Part shown: positions 1 through 6,848 of the stretch, one piece after another
Numbering within the stretch: position 1 is the first letter of the stretch
Layout of the letters: every line of letters begins with the position of its first letter
Assembly: GCF_003436425.1 (NCBI RefSeq)
Contig: NZ_QSPK01000030.1
Coordinates: 1 to 26,877 of the forward strand
Direction of reading: 5' to 3'
Length of the DNA: 26,877 bases
DNA from: Eubacterium sp. TM05-53
GTDB taxonomy: Bacteria > Bacillota_I > Bacilli_A > Erysipelotrichales > Erysipelotrichaceae
Made by a program: the position numbers and the translations under genes
Notes under the pieces: generated by a model
Database searches by the model: none
Seen by the model: only the letters and a program-made list of their open reading frames with translations
What the model was told of the DNA's origin: nothing

Positions 1-20
1 TTTCATTTAATGTGATTAGA

Positions 21-243
21 TTATTGGTTTTCATATTCAATTAATTTGGCAATCAACAACTGAGAATTGGTTTCATATAATATAGTAGGAAAAGTCATCA
101 CAGCTAAAGTCACATAGGGAACATAATATAGAAAAGACTGAATATATATTAGTAATGGGTTTGTTAAAAAGCGTTAATGGCAATACACGAATTAAATATG
201 TTACAACTGCCATTGTAGCTACATACATCATTGGATTAGACAT
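21..243 (-). pseudogene. azlD: azlD-like branched-chain amino acid exporter subunit, frameshifted
   Basis: AzlD is the small membrane partner of AzlC in a branched-chain amino acid exporter. Translation from the ATG at 241-243 gives MSNPMMYVATMAVVTYLIRV, then a typical LPLTLFNKPITN stretch, but this frame stops at the TGA at 73-75 after 56 codons. The rest of the family pattern (IQSFLYYVPYVTLAVMTFPT) continues in another frame to a TAA at 21-23. The switch falls at an AT-dinucleotide run at 141-150, where two missing bases would explain it. Even when repaired the product is about 74 residues, shorter than the roughly 100 usual, so the C-terminal helix also seems lost. Its start overlaps the end of azlC by 8 bases, as expected for an azlCD pair. 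A sequencing error at the AT run cannot be excluded. Confidence 0.6.
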
Positions 244-922
244 TTTCTTCCTTCTTTCTAGGTTTTATAATGGCCGCTGCCATTGAAATTATGATTGTTA
301 ATAAAATGGTTCTTGTTCCACCTGAAATCGGCATGTCTTTACAAATGTAGCTCAACAAGAAACTTATAATATTGAGTAGCCCAATAACTCGATCTTTCTT
401 TGCTTGAGGAATAATAATAGCTAAAAACATGCCATATAGTGCAACACTTAAACTTGCTACAATTTTTGTAGGAAGACTATTTCCGGCAACTATTCCCAAT
501 GCAGTTCCTAGTGCCCAGCATGGAAGTGCCACCAAATATGTACCATATATATATTTATGATTCACTTTCCCTTCGTGATTGATTGCCAAACCAAATAATT
601 CATCTGTTAAATCAAAACCTATACACATCCTATGAAGCAGATTCGTTTTTTCTTCGATTTTTTGACTGAGCGCAAAGCTCATTAAGAAATAGCGAGCATT
701 ACTGACTAAAGTCATGATAACCATCTGAATGAAAGTACCATGTGTACTAATCATTAAGAAAACAGCATATTCTCCAGCCGATGCATTTATAAATAGACTA
801 GTCAAAAAGCCTTGTATTGGTGATAAGCCTACATTCTTTGCGATGATTCCAAGTGAAAAGGAAACCGCAAAATAACCCAATCCAACTGGAATACTGTCTT
901 TGATTCCTTTTTTAAATTCCAT
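236..922 (-). CDS. azlC: AzlC family branched-chain amino acid exporter, large subunit
   Basis: AzlC is the multi-pass subunit of the AzlCD permease, which exports branched-chain amino acids and their toxic analogues. The 228-residue protein has the N-terminal family pattern (GIKDSIPVGLGYFAVSFSLG), a central SLFINASAGEYA segment and the conserved NARYFLMSFALSQK stretch, with several hydrophobic helices to a basic C terminus. The ATG at 920-922 is preferred because AGGAGTGAG lies just upstream; an in-frame ATG at 944-946 has no ribosome site and lies in the -10 box of the likely promoter. It overlaps the broken azlD by 8 bases and is divergent from a LysR-type gene, which probably controls it. 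If AzlD is truly lost, export activity is doubtful. Confidence 0.9.
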   Translation of the reverse strand: MEFKKGIKDSIPVGLGYFAVSFSLGIIAKNVGLSPIQGFLTSLFINASAGEYAVFLMISTHGTFIQMVIMTLVSNARYFLMSFALSQKIEEKTNLLHRMCIGFDLTDELFGLAINHEGKVNHKYIYGTYLVALPCWALGTALGIVAGNSLPTKIVASLSVALYGMFLAIIIPQAKKDRVIGLLNIISFLLSYICKDMPISGGTRTILLTIIISMAAAIIKPRKKEENV

Positions 923-944
923 AATCTCACTCCTATTTTTATGC

Positions 945-973
945 ATTATAGGAATTGTGTTGTTATTTGTAAA
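945..973 (-). promoter_or_regulatory. azlC promoter
   Basis: Read on the minus strand there is TTTACA (968-973), a 17-base spacer and TATAAT (945-950), placing the transcript start near 938, just ahead of the AGGAGTGAG ribosome site. It overlaps the lysR promoter on the other strand, so polymerase binding to the two should be mutually exclusive. Confidence 0.65.
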
Positions 974-988
974 TCAAATATTTATAAT
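960..988 (+). promoter_or_regulatory. lysR promoter
   Basis: TTGTTA (960-965), a 17-base spacer and TATAAT (983-988) precede the LysR-type gene. The hexamers interleave with those of the azlC promoter on the opposite strand, the usual arrangement for an autoregulated LysR gene and its divergent target. Confidence 0.6.
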
Positions 989-990
989 AC

Positions 991-1002
991 TTCCTTAAGG
1001 AA
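991..1002. promoter_or_regulatory. perfect 12-bp palindrome at the lysR ribosome site
   Basis: TTCCTTAAGGAA is a perfect inverted repeat immediately downstream of the lysR -10 box. Its right half supplies the AAGGA ribosome site of lysR. It could be an operator, or a small hairpin masking the ribosome site. LysR boxes are normally T-N11-A, so binding by the neighbouring LysR protein is only a guess. Confidence 0.35.
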
Positions 1003-1004
1003 AT

Positions 1005-1913
1005 GTGATAGATATGAATCTGACAAAATATGATATATTTTTCAAAGTATTAGAAACAAAAACAATTAGTCAAGCGGCTAAAGAGCTTGGTTATTCGCAA
1101 AGTGCAGTTTCTCAAACAATAAAATCTTTAGAAGAAGAACTCGAAACTACTTTATTCATTCGACAAAAAAGTGGTGTCATTCTTAGTAAAGATGGACTAG
1201 CGTATCTTCCCTATTTAAAATCAGTTCAGGCAAGCCTTGATAATCTTCGTACTAAAAAACAAGAAATGAAAGGGTTGGACCAGGTCACATTAAGAATTGG
1301 TACTTTCACAAGTGTATCTCGACATCTTTTACCTTCTTTAATGGAAGAATTCATTGAAATGTATCCAAATGTACAATTTGAATTGTATCAAAGTGAATAC
1401 ACGAATATTGAGCAACAATTAATAGAAGGAAGTCTTGATTTAGGATTCACATGTATTGATGCAATTAAAGAGGTTCAATATGAGGAATTGTATTATGATG
1501 AAATGTTTGCGTTGGTGCCACAAAATCATGTGTTAGCTAAATATAATGTTTTAAGTATGAAACAAATCGCAAAGTATCCTTTTATTCAACTGGATGAAGG
1601 AGAATATTCTTTACCAATTAAAACATTTCAAAATCTAGGATTGCATGTGCAGATTAAACACAAAGTATATGATGATTCTACAATTCTAGCTATGATACGA
1701 CAGAATTTAGGTATTTCCATTCTTTATCAAAACGCTTTTGGTGACTATGATGATTTGTGTTTGATTCCCATTCAAGAAAATCTATTTCGTCATGTTAGTA
1801 TTGCCTATAATAATTACGATACTTTGTCTTATGCAGAAAAGACATTTCTAGATTTTATTCTTAGAAAGACACCGGAAATACTTAAAGATAAAGATAGTTT
1901 TCATATCATCTAA
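1005..1913 (+). CDS. LysR family transcriptional regulator, probable azlCD regulator
   Basis: This LysR-type DNA-binding regulator is 302 residues by the GTG start at 1005, or 299 from the ATG at 1014, where the usual family start (MNLTKYDIFFKVLE) begins. AAGGA at 998-1002 is close to the GTG and rather far from the ATG, so the start is unsettled. Residues about 5-65 form the winged helix-turn-helix (AAKELGYSQSAVSQTIKSLE), followed by a linker helix. The rest is a periplasmic-binding-protein-like effector domain beginning at VTLRIGTFTSVSRHLLPSL. Divergent placement and overlapping promoters with azlC suggest that it controls azlCD in response to an amino acid or related effector; the effector cannot be read from sequence. 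Confidence 0.92.
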   Translation: MIDMNLTKYDIFFKVLETKTISQAAKELGYSQSAVSQTIKSLEEELETTLFIRQKSGVILSKDGLAYLPYLKSVQASLDNLRTKKQEMKGLDQVTLRIGTFTSVSRHLLPSLMEEFIEMYPNVQFELYQSEYTNIEQQLIEGSLDLGFTCIDAIKEVQYEELYYDEMFALVPQNHVLAKYNVLSMKQIAKYPFIQLDEGEYSLPIKTFQNLGLHVQIKHKVYDDSTILAMIRQNLGISILYQNAFGDYDDLCLIPIQENLFRHVSIAYNNYDTLSYAEKTFLDFILRKTPEILKDKDSFHII

Positions 1914-1941
1914 ATTTAACATAGTTTTTACACTGTTTAGG

Positions 1942-1970
1942 TTGACTCACTTCCTAATTTATATTATTCT
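1942..1970 (+). promoter_or_regulatory. promoter of the M-box/mgtE transcript
   Basis: TTGACT (1942-1947), a 17-base spacer and TATTCT (1965-1970) lie directly upstream of the M-box riboswitch. The predicted transcript start near 1977 leaves the full aptamer in the leader. Confidence 0.55.
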
Positions 1971-1984
1971 TTTCACGTACATAA

Positions 1985-2152
1985 AGATATACGGTAGGTG
2001 AGGTTACCGCAGGGATTTGGAATTCCTAAGATTACTGCCGCAAAGTTGTGGAGACACGATTCGTTGGTCAGCAGGCAAAGTCGCAAAGGCTTGGCTTAAT
2101 GTAATTGATATGCCCTGTGATACTAAAGCTTGAACGGTGATACTTAGGTTAA
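1985..2152 (+). promoter_or_regulatory. M-box (ykoK-type) Mg2+ riboswitch
   Basis: The leader of mgtE carries recognisable M-box blocks in order: GGTAGGTGAGGTTACCGC near 1993, ATTACTGCCGC near 2051, GGTCAGCAGG near 2066, GGCTTGGCTTAATG near 2089, and TGCCCTGTGATACTAAAGCTT near 2111. M-box RNAs fold around several Mg2+ ions and, in Firmicutes, shut off Mg2+ importer transcription when Mg2+ is high. The terminator hairpin immediately downstream and the mgtE gene agree with that role. Boundaries are approximate. Confidence 0.9.
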
Positions 2153-2154
2153 TG

Positions 2155-2186
2155 ACGTCATTGTTTAGGCAATGGCGTTTTCTTTT
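2155..2186 (+). terminator. riboswitch-controlled intrinsic terminator
   Basis: ACGTCATTG (2155-2163) pairs with CAATGGCGT (2170-2178) around a six-base loop, and TTTTCTTTT follows. Its position between the M-box and mgtE makes it the expression platform: Mg2+ binding should favour this hairpin and stop transcription before mgtE. Confidence 0.8.
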
Positions 2187-2209
2187 GTTTCTAAGGAGGT
2201 GAGGCTTGT

Positions 2210-2425
2210 ATGTGTACGGATCCGGATGGGAATAGTTTGAATTATAATAAGAAAGCAGAGGTACATAATCATGATGAACAAAGAAGAATTCATTCAATTA
2301 CTACAAGACAAAAAATACAAAACTGCACAAAATATACTTTCCGAAATGAACGATATGGATACAGCCGCCTTTTTAGAAGAGTTAGATGCGAAAGAATGTG
2401 CTTTGGCATTTCGTTTAATTTCTAA
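2210..2425 (+). other. possible upstream ORF overlapping the mgtE start
   Basis: An ATG at 2210 sits ten bases after AAGGAGG (2193-2199), the best ribosome site in this leader, and opens a 71-codon frame beginning MCTDPDGNSLNYNKKAEV. It overruns the mgtE start at 2271 in a different frame and ends at 2425. The later part, antiphase to mgtE, is unlikely to be a conserved protein. The first 20 codons could act as a regulatory uORF, because ribosomes using this site would compete with or interrupt initiation at mgtE. No homologue is recognised. Confidence 0.25.
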
Positions 2426-3611
2426 AGAAAAAGCTGCCGATGTATTCTCATGCATGAATTCAAAGATGCAGACATATTTGGTAGATATGTTTTCAGAAAC
2501 GGAGCTAAAAGAATTATTAGACGATTTATATATGGATGATACGGTCGATATGTTAGAGGATCTACCCGCAAACTTAGTTACGCGTATTTTAAAAAACTTG
2601 GATTCAACAAAAAGATCAACAATTAATAAGCTTTTAAAATACCCTGAGGATAGTGCTGGATCCATTATGACAACTGAATATGTCACTTTAAAAAAGACAA
2701 TGACAGTAAAACAAGCCATGAACCATATTAAGGATATTGGTATTCATAAGGAAACTATTTATACTTGTTATGTCACAGAAAGCAAAAAATTAATCGGTAT
2801 TGTGACAGCTAAAAGCTTAATGACAAGTGATGATGATGAAAACATCACAAATCTAATGAATACGAACATTATTTCTGTACATACGCATACAGACCAGGAA
2901 CAGGTTGCGCATTTATTTAGAAAATATGACTTAATTGCGATGCCCGTACTTGATAGTGATGGATGTCTTGTTGGTATCGTTACATTTGATGATGCCATGG
3001 ACGTAATGGTGGATGAAACCAATGAAGATATTTCACGTATGGCTGCCATGGAGCCCAATGAAAAAACATATTTTGAAACTACAGTTTGGCAACAGGCAAA
3101 ACACCGTATTTTATGGTTGCTTGTTTTAATGTTTTCTGCCACAATCACAGGAAGCATCATTACTCGATATGAGAATGCCTTCAGTGCTGTACCATTATTA
3201 GTATCCTTTATTCCTATGTTGATGGATACGGGTGGAAACTGTGGTTCTCAAAGTTCGACTTTAATTATTCGCGGTTTAGCTTTAGGCGAAATTCATTTTA
3301 AAGAGATTTTTAAAGTCATGTTTAAAGAATTTAGAATTTCTCTTGTTGTTGCATTTATTTTAGCTGCAGCCAATGGTTTACGTATTTTCATTCAATACCA
3401 AAACTTTAATATCGCAATTGTAGTTGCTCTTTCACTAATGGTTGTAGTTATTATTGCAAAATTAATTGGATGTATTCTTCCATTATTTGCAAATAAGATT
3501 GGTGTAGATCCAGCTATTATGGCCAGTCCATTGATCACAACAATAGTGGATACTTGCTCTATTCTAGTTTATTTCAATATTGCAGTACATGTTTTTAATA
3601 TCGTAGTCTAA
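2271..3611 (+). CDS. mgtE: MgtE magnesium transporter
   Basis: MgtE is a dimeric Mg2+-gated Mg2+ channel of the inner membrane. The 446-residue protein has the expected order: N-terminal acidic superhelical domain (about 1-125, with YMDDTVDMLEDLP), a CBS pair (about 130-255, SAGSIMTTEYVTL onward, with TNLMNTNIISV as second CBS entry), a connecting helix, and five membrane helices from about 280. The selectivity signature GGNCGSQSS is at about 321-329, and the pore-region VDPAIMASPLITTIVDT follows near 412-428. The start may be the ATG at 2271 or the adjacent one at 2274; AGAGGT at 2257-2262 serves either. Expression is expected to be controlled by the upstream M-box, giving Mg2+ uptake only when Mg2+ is scarce. 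Confidence 0.97.
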   Translation: MMNKEEFIQLLQDKKYKTAQNILSEMNDMDTAAFLEELDAKECALAFRLISKEKAADVFSCMNSKMQTYLVDMFSETELKELLDDLYMDDTVDMLEDLPANLVTRILKNLDSTKRSTINKLLKYPEDSAGSIMTTEYVTLKKTMTVKQAMNHIKDIGIHKETIYTCYVTESKKLIGIVTAKSLMTSDDDENITNLMNTNIISVHTHTDQEQVAHLFRKYDLIAMPVLDSDGCLVGIVTFDDAMDVMVDETNEDISRMAAMEPNEKTYFETTVWQQAKHRILWLLVLMFSATITGSIITRYENAFSAVPLLVSFIPMLMDTGGNCGSQSSTLIIRGLALGEIHFKEIFKVMFKEFRISLVVAFILAAANGLRIFIQYQNFNIAIVVALSLMVVVIIAKLIGCILPLFANKIGVDPAIMASPLITTIVDTCSILVYFNIAVHVFNIVV

Positions 3612-3635
3612 GAGATGAGAAATCATCTCTTTTTT
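3611..3635 (+). terminator. mgtE terminator
   Basis: AGAGATGA (3611-3618) pairs perfectly with TCATCTCT (3623-3630) around a GAAA loop, followed by a T run to 3635. It starts at the last base of the mgtE stop codon. Confidence 0.85.
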
Positions 3636-3644
3636 CATAGCACG

Positions 3645-3669
3645 AAAAAAAGAACCTCAATTGAGATTC
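3645..3669 (-). terminator. pta terminator
   Basis: On the minus strand GAATCTC (3663-3669) pairs with GAGGTTC (3652-3658), with one G-T wobble, around an AATT loop, followed by seven T. It faces the mgtE terminator, so the two convergent genes are insulated within about 60 bases. Confidence 0.8.
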
Positions 3670-3696
3670 TTTTATCGAAAAATATAATTATTAAAA

Positions 3697-4668
3697 TTAG
3701 ATATCCATATCTTTTTGAGCAGCAGTTACAATAGCCATCTTGTAGATTTCATCTGAAGTACATCCACGAGATAAATCATTGATTGGAGCGTTCAATCCTT
3801 GTAAGATTGGTCCTACTGCTTCATATCCACCTAAACGAGCGGCAATTTTGTATCCAATGTTTCCACTTGATAAGTTAGGGAAGATAAATGTATTTGCGTG
3901 TCCAGCAACTTTTGATTCTGGTGCTTTTAATTTAGCAACTTCTTCACTTACTGCACAGTCAAATTGCATTTCTCCATCAATATCGAAGTCAGCAATACGG
4001 CGTAAACGATCACTTGCTTCAGTCATTTTAGCAACACATTCACCTTTTGCACTACCCATTGTAGAGTATGATAATAATGCAACTTTTGGTTCTACACCAA
4101 ATTGACGAGCTGACTTAGCTGTTTGCATTGTGATTTCTACTAAATCGTCTGTGTTAGGATTGATATTGATTGAGCAGTCACCCATAATCAATTGAGATTC
4201 TTCTTTAATTAAAATGAAGCAAGAAGAAACTAATTGGTTTCCTGGAGCTGTTTTTACTAATTGTAATGCTGGACGTACAGTATCAGCTGTAGAATATGTA
4301 GCACCACCTAATAATCCATCAGCATATCCCATTTGAACTAACATAGTTCCAAAATAGTTTGTGCTCTTCAATGCTTTACGAACTTTTTCTTCGTCCATTT
4401 TACCACGACGCAATTCAACCATTTTACGAACCATTTCATCCATATGTTCGAAGTTATTTGGATCGATTTGTTCGATTCCTTCAACATTTAAACTATTCTT
4501 TTGTGCACAACCAGCAATTTCTTCTGGAGTTCCTAATAATACTGGGCAAACAATATCATTGTTTTTCAAATCAATAGCTGCCTTTTGTACACGTGGATCC
4601 CATCCTTCAGTGAATACGATACGTACTCCCTTTCCTTGGACCTTTTTTTCTAATTCATCAATAATCAT
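3697..4668 (-). CDS. pta: phosphate acetyltransferase
   Basis: Pta interconverts acetyl-CoA plus phosphate and acetyl phosphate plus CoA in the cytoplasm, the step before acetate kinase in fermentative ATP formation. At 323 residues it is the short single-domain form. The fold is recognisable from RIVFTEGWDPRVQKAA near the N terminus, GLLGGATYSTADTVRPALQ in the middle, LLSYSTMGSAKGE, and the C-terminal substrate-site stretch GNIGYKIAARLGGYEAVGP followed by INDLSRGCTSDEIY. The ATG at 4668 has GAGG about 11 bases upstream. A TATACT at 4695-4700 on the minus strand is a plausible -10 box, without a convincing -35. No ackA is visible nearby, so the gene appears monocistronic. Confidence 0.95.
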   Translation of the reverse strand: MIIDELEKKVQGKGVRIVFTEGWDPRVQKAAIDLKNNDIVCPVLLGTPEEIAGCAQKNSLNVEGIEQIDPNNFEHMDEMVRKMVELRRGKMDEEKVRKALKSTNYFGTMLVQMGYADGLLGGATYSTADTVRPALQLVKTAPGNQLVSSCFILIKEESQLIMGDCSININPNTDDLVEITMQTAKSARQFGVEPKVALLSYSTMGSAKGECVAKMTEASDRLRRIADFDIDGEMQFDCAVSEEVAKLKAPESKVAGHANTFIFPNLSSGNIGYKIAARLGGYEAVGPILQGLNAPINDLSRGCTSDEIYKMAIVTAAQKDMDI

Positions 4669-4771
4669 AACTTTAACTACCTCTTTTCTATCAAAGTATA
4701 GTCCAAAAATGCTTTATTTACCACAAAAACAATGTGAACTTTTTCTCATAGTTTATTTGTTGATCGTGTAT

Positions 4772-4888
4772 ATGTAAAATAACTAATTGTTCATATATCT
4801 TATACATTCTGTATTAAATGTAATTATTTTACATACAAATGTAAAATAATGTAAATTTAGCTTGCATTTTTCATTGTAAAGTTTTACA
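4772..4888. promoter_or_regulatory. cluster of TGTAAA/TTTACA half-sites, likely operator region
   Basis: The 254-base gap between pta and the peptide-binding gene holds six TGTAAA or TTTACA half-sites: 4773, 4828, 4840, 4850, 4875 and 4883. Two form a 12-base inverted repeat (4823-4834 against 4839-4850, spacer ACAA). Two more form TGTAAA-GT-TTTACA (4875-4888), which covers the -10 box of the downstream promoter. The upstream copy at 4772 shares the 11 bases ATGTAAAATAA with the right arm at 4839. This looks like binding sites for a dimeric regulator; which one is unknown. Confidence 0.5.
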
Positions 4889-4890
4889 CT
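4862..4890 (+). promoter_or_regulatory. promoter of the peptide-binding lipoprotein gene
   Basis: TTGCAT (4862-4867), a 17-base spacer and TACACT (4885-4890). The -10 box is overlapped by the TGTAAA-GT-TTTACA palindrome, a position typical of a repressor operator. Confidence 0.45.
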
Positions 4891-4922
4891 AGTGACATCA
4901 CAAGAAGGGATAGGTGCAAATT

Positions 4923-6629
4923 ATGAAAACAAGTCACTATTTAAAAAAGGCCGGTGCCGTATGTATGGCAGCTGTAATGATGACTGGTTGTGCTAGTGGA
5001 TCATCTGGTGCAAATGGTAAAACGTTGACAGTAGGTTTAAACACAGGTTTCAATGGAATTTTTTCTCCATTGTATTATCAAACTGTATATGATGATTACG
5101 TTATTGAAATGGTTTATCAAAGTATGTTGAGCTATGATCGTGATAATCAATTACAACCACAACTTGCTACTGAACAACCAACTATTAGCGAGGATGGATC
5201 AACATTAACATTCAAATTGAAAAAAGGAGTGAAATTCTCTGATGGATCTAAATTGGATGCAGATGATGTTGTATTAACATTTACAGCTATGGCTGACCCA
5301 AGCTATACTGGTCGTTTCTCAACATATGTTGATTACTTAGAAGGTTATAAAGAATATCACGATGGAGATGCCAAAACTCTAAGCGGTGTTGAAAAAATCG
5401 ACGATTACACAGTTGCTTTCCACTTGGCAACACCAAGAATCGATGCAATCAGTCAAGTTGGTACATTCCCAATCATCTCTAATTCACAATTCAAAAAATA
5501 CAAAAAAGGTGATACAAAGATGTTTGAAGACAAGGCTAGTGAACCAATTGGTACTGGACCATATGTATTGAAAAACTTCCAAAAAGATTCAGCTGCTACA
5601 TTTGTCAAGAATGATAAATTTAAAGCTAAAGATGGAGAATACCAAATTGATAATGTTGTAATGAAGATTTGTGATACTTCAACAGAACTTCAAGAACTTC
5701 AAAAAGGAACTGTTGACTTATTACCACAAGCTGATAATGCCGATAAAGTTGGTACAGCTAGTTTAGATAAGAACTTAACTTACAACAACTACGCATCAAG
5801 CTCAATGCAATACTTTATTTACAACTGTGAAGCTGGAGCCACTGCAGATCCTGCTGTACGTCAAGCATTAACTTATGCGATTGACCGTCAATCATTTGTT
5901 GATAGCTACTACTCATTCTCTAAAGGAAGCAAAGATGTTAAGAAAACTCAACCTGGTTTTGTTCCTGTATTAATGGCTAACCCAATTTCATCACAATTAG
6001 GTGATATCATTACTGGTAAAGAAAAAGATGACAACATGACTTACTATGACTATGATATTGAAAAAGCTAAACAAATCTTAGATGATGCTGGATGGACTGT
6101 TGGAAGTGATGGAAAGCGTGAAAAAGATGGGCAAAAATTAACCGTTCGTATGGTTTCTACAAAAGGTAAAGACCAATTAGATACGATGCTTCCAATGCTA
6201 GAAAAAGCTTGGGGAGATGAATTAGGCGTTGATTTCAAAACGAACTTAAGTGAATTCAACACAATGATGGCGACTGTTCAAGGTGATGATACAGTTAACG
6301 ATTGGGAAGTATCTTACATGGGATGGCAATTTGGTTCAGGTGATGACACTGGTATCAACTTATTATGCCAAACTGGTCAAACAGATAACACAGCTCGTTT
6401 ATCAGATCCTGATCTAGATGCATTACTAGATACTGCATTACATACAACGGATCAAGCTGCAAGTACAGCTGCTTATAAAGAAGCTTACGAAAAAATTTCT
6501 GCTTTATGTCCATATGTAGCAATTAATGGTTTAAGTTACTATGATCTATACAACAAAAAGATCAAAAACTTAGATACAGCTGCATTGTATGACTTCGTTA
6601 AAGCGTTAGACAAAGCTACAATTGAATAA
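4923..6629 (+). CDS. oligopeptide ABC transporter substrate-binding lipoprotein (SBP family 5)
   Basis: This is a 568-residue extracellular solute-binding protein of the OppA/DppA type, tethered to the membrane as a lipoprotein. The signal peptide has a basic N region (KTSHYLKK), a hydrophobic core and a lipobox ending MTGC, with Cys23 as lipidation site, then a Ser/Gly/Ala-rich linker. Family features include LQPQLATEQPTISEDGSTLT, the KLKKGVKFSDGSKLDADDVV motif, EPIGTGPYVLKNF, and DPAVRQALTYAIDRQSFVD. The ATG at 4923 is preferred over an in-frame GTG at 4914 because AGGTG lies just ahead of it and the signal peptide then starts correctly. No permease or ATPase genes adjoin it, so it is an orphan binding protein with its own terminator. 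Peptides are the likely ligand, but nickel, haem and sugar binders share this fold. Confidence 0.92.
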   Translation: MKTSHYLKKAGAVCMAAVMMTGCASGSSGANGKTLTVGLNTGFNGIFSPLYYQTVYDDYVIEMVYQSMLSYDRDNQLQPQLATEQPTISEDGSTLTFKLKKGVKFSDGSKLDADDVVLTFTAMADPSYTGRFSTYVDYLEGYKEYHDGDAKTLSGVEKIDDYTVAFHLATPRIDAISQVGTFPIISNSQFKKYKKGDTKMFEDKASEPIGTGPYVLKNFQKDSAATFVKNDKFKAKDGEYQIDNVVMKICDTSTELQELQKGTVDLLPQADNADKVGTASLDKNLTYNNYASSSMQYFIYNCEAGATADPAVRQALTYAIDRQSFVDSYYSFSKGSKDVKKTQPGFVPVLMANPISSQLGDIITGKEKDDNMTYYDYDIEKAKQILDDAGWTVGSDGKREKDGQKLTVRMVSTKGKDQLDTMLPMLEKAWGDELGVDFKTNLSEFNTMMATVQGDDTVNDWEVSYMGWQFGSGDDTGINLLCQTGQTDNTARLSDPDLDALLDTALHTTDQAASTAAYKEAYEKISALCPYVAINGLSYYDLYNKKIKNLDTAALYDFVKALDKATIE

Positions 6630-6634
6630 CAATT

Positions 6635-6662
6635 AAAGAGATCTGTTGACAGATCTCTTTTT
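6635..6662 (+). terminator. terminator of the peptide-binding gene
   Basis: AAAGAGATCTG (6635-6645) pairs perfectly with CAGATCTCTTT (6650-6660) around the loop TTGA, ending in a T run. The loop and the next two bases spell TTGACA, the -35 box of the next promoter. Confidence 0.9.
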
Positions 6663-6674
6663 AATACATATAAT
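6646..6674 (+). promoter_or_regulatory. consensus promoter of the folT transcript
   Basis: TTGACA (6646-6651), a 17-base spacer and TATAAT (6669-6674) match the sigma-A consensus exactly. The start near 6681 directly precedes the THF riboswitch. The -35 box lies in the loop and right arm of the upstream terminator hairpin. Confidence 0.85.
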
Positions 6675-6682
6675 TCAACTAC

Positions 6683-6782
6683 ATACAGAGTAAAAATATG
6701 TGCGTTAAGTGTCTTTAACACGGGGAGTTGGTTAAGGAACGAAAAGTTATTCTTGCGGTACATATTTTGCATCCCGCTGTTG
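6683..6782 (+). promoter_or_regulatory. THF (folT-type) riboswitch
   Basis: The leader matches the tetrahydrofolate aptamer: ACAGAGTA at 6685, TGCGTTAAGTGTC at 6701, CGGGGAGTTGG near 6721, ACGAA near 6739, TTGCGGTACATA near 6754 and TTTGCATCCCGCTGT at 6766-6780. ACAG (6685-6688) pairs with CTGT (6777-6780) as the closing helix, and AAATATGT (6694-6701) pairs with ACATATTT (6760-6767). THF represses folate uptake genes through such elements. A clear terminator is not seen between it and the gene. A CT-rich run at 6806-6811 could pair with AAAAAG (6828-6833) and cover part of the AGGAGG ribosome site, so translational control is more likely. Confidence 0.88.
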
Positions 6783-6848
6783 TGATCCAAAAAATTAAAG
6801 GCTTTCTTTTTTTGTATCGCAATATGGAAAAAGGAGGTCTTTTTATAT

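Noticed and set aside
2004..2297. 97-codon minus-strand ORF across the mgtE leader
   Set aside because: It is the complement of the M-box riboswitch and terminator; it has no recognisable protein family and the RNA structure explains the sequence.
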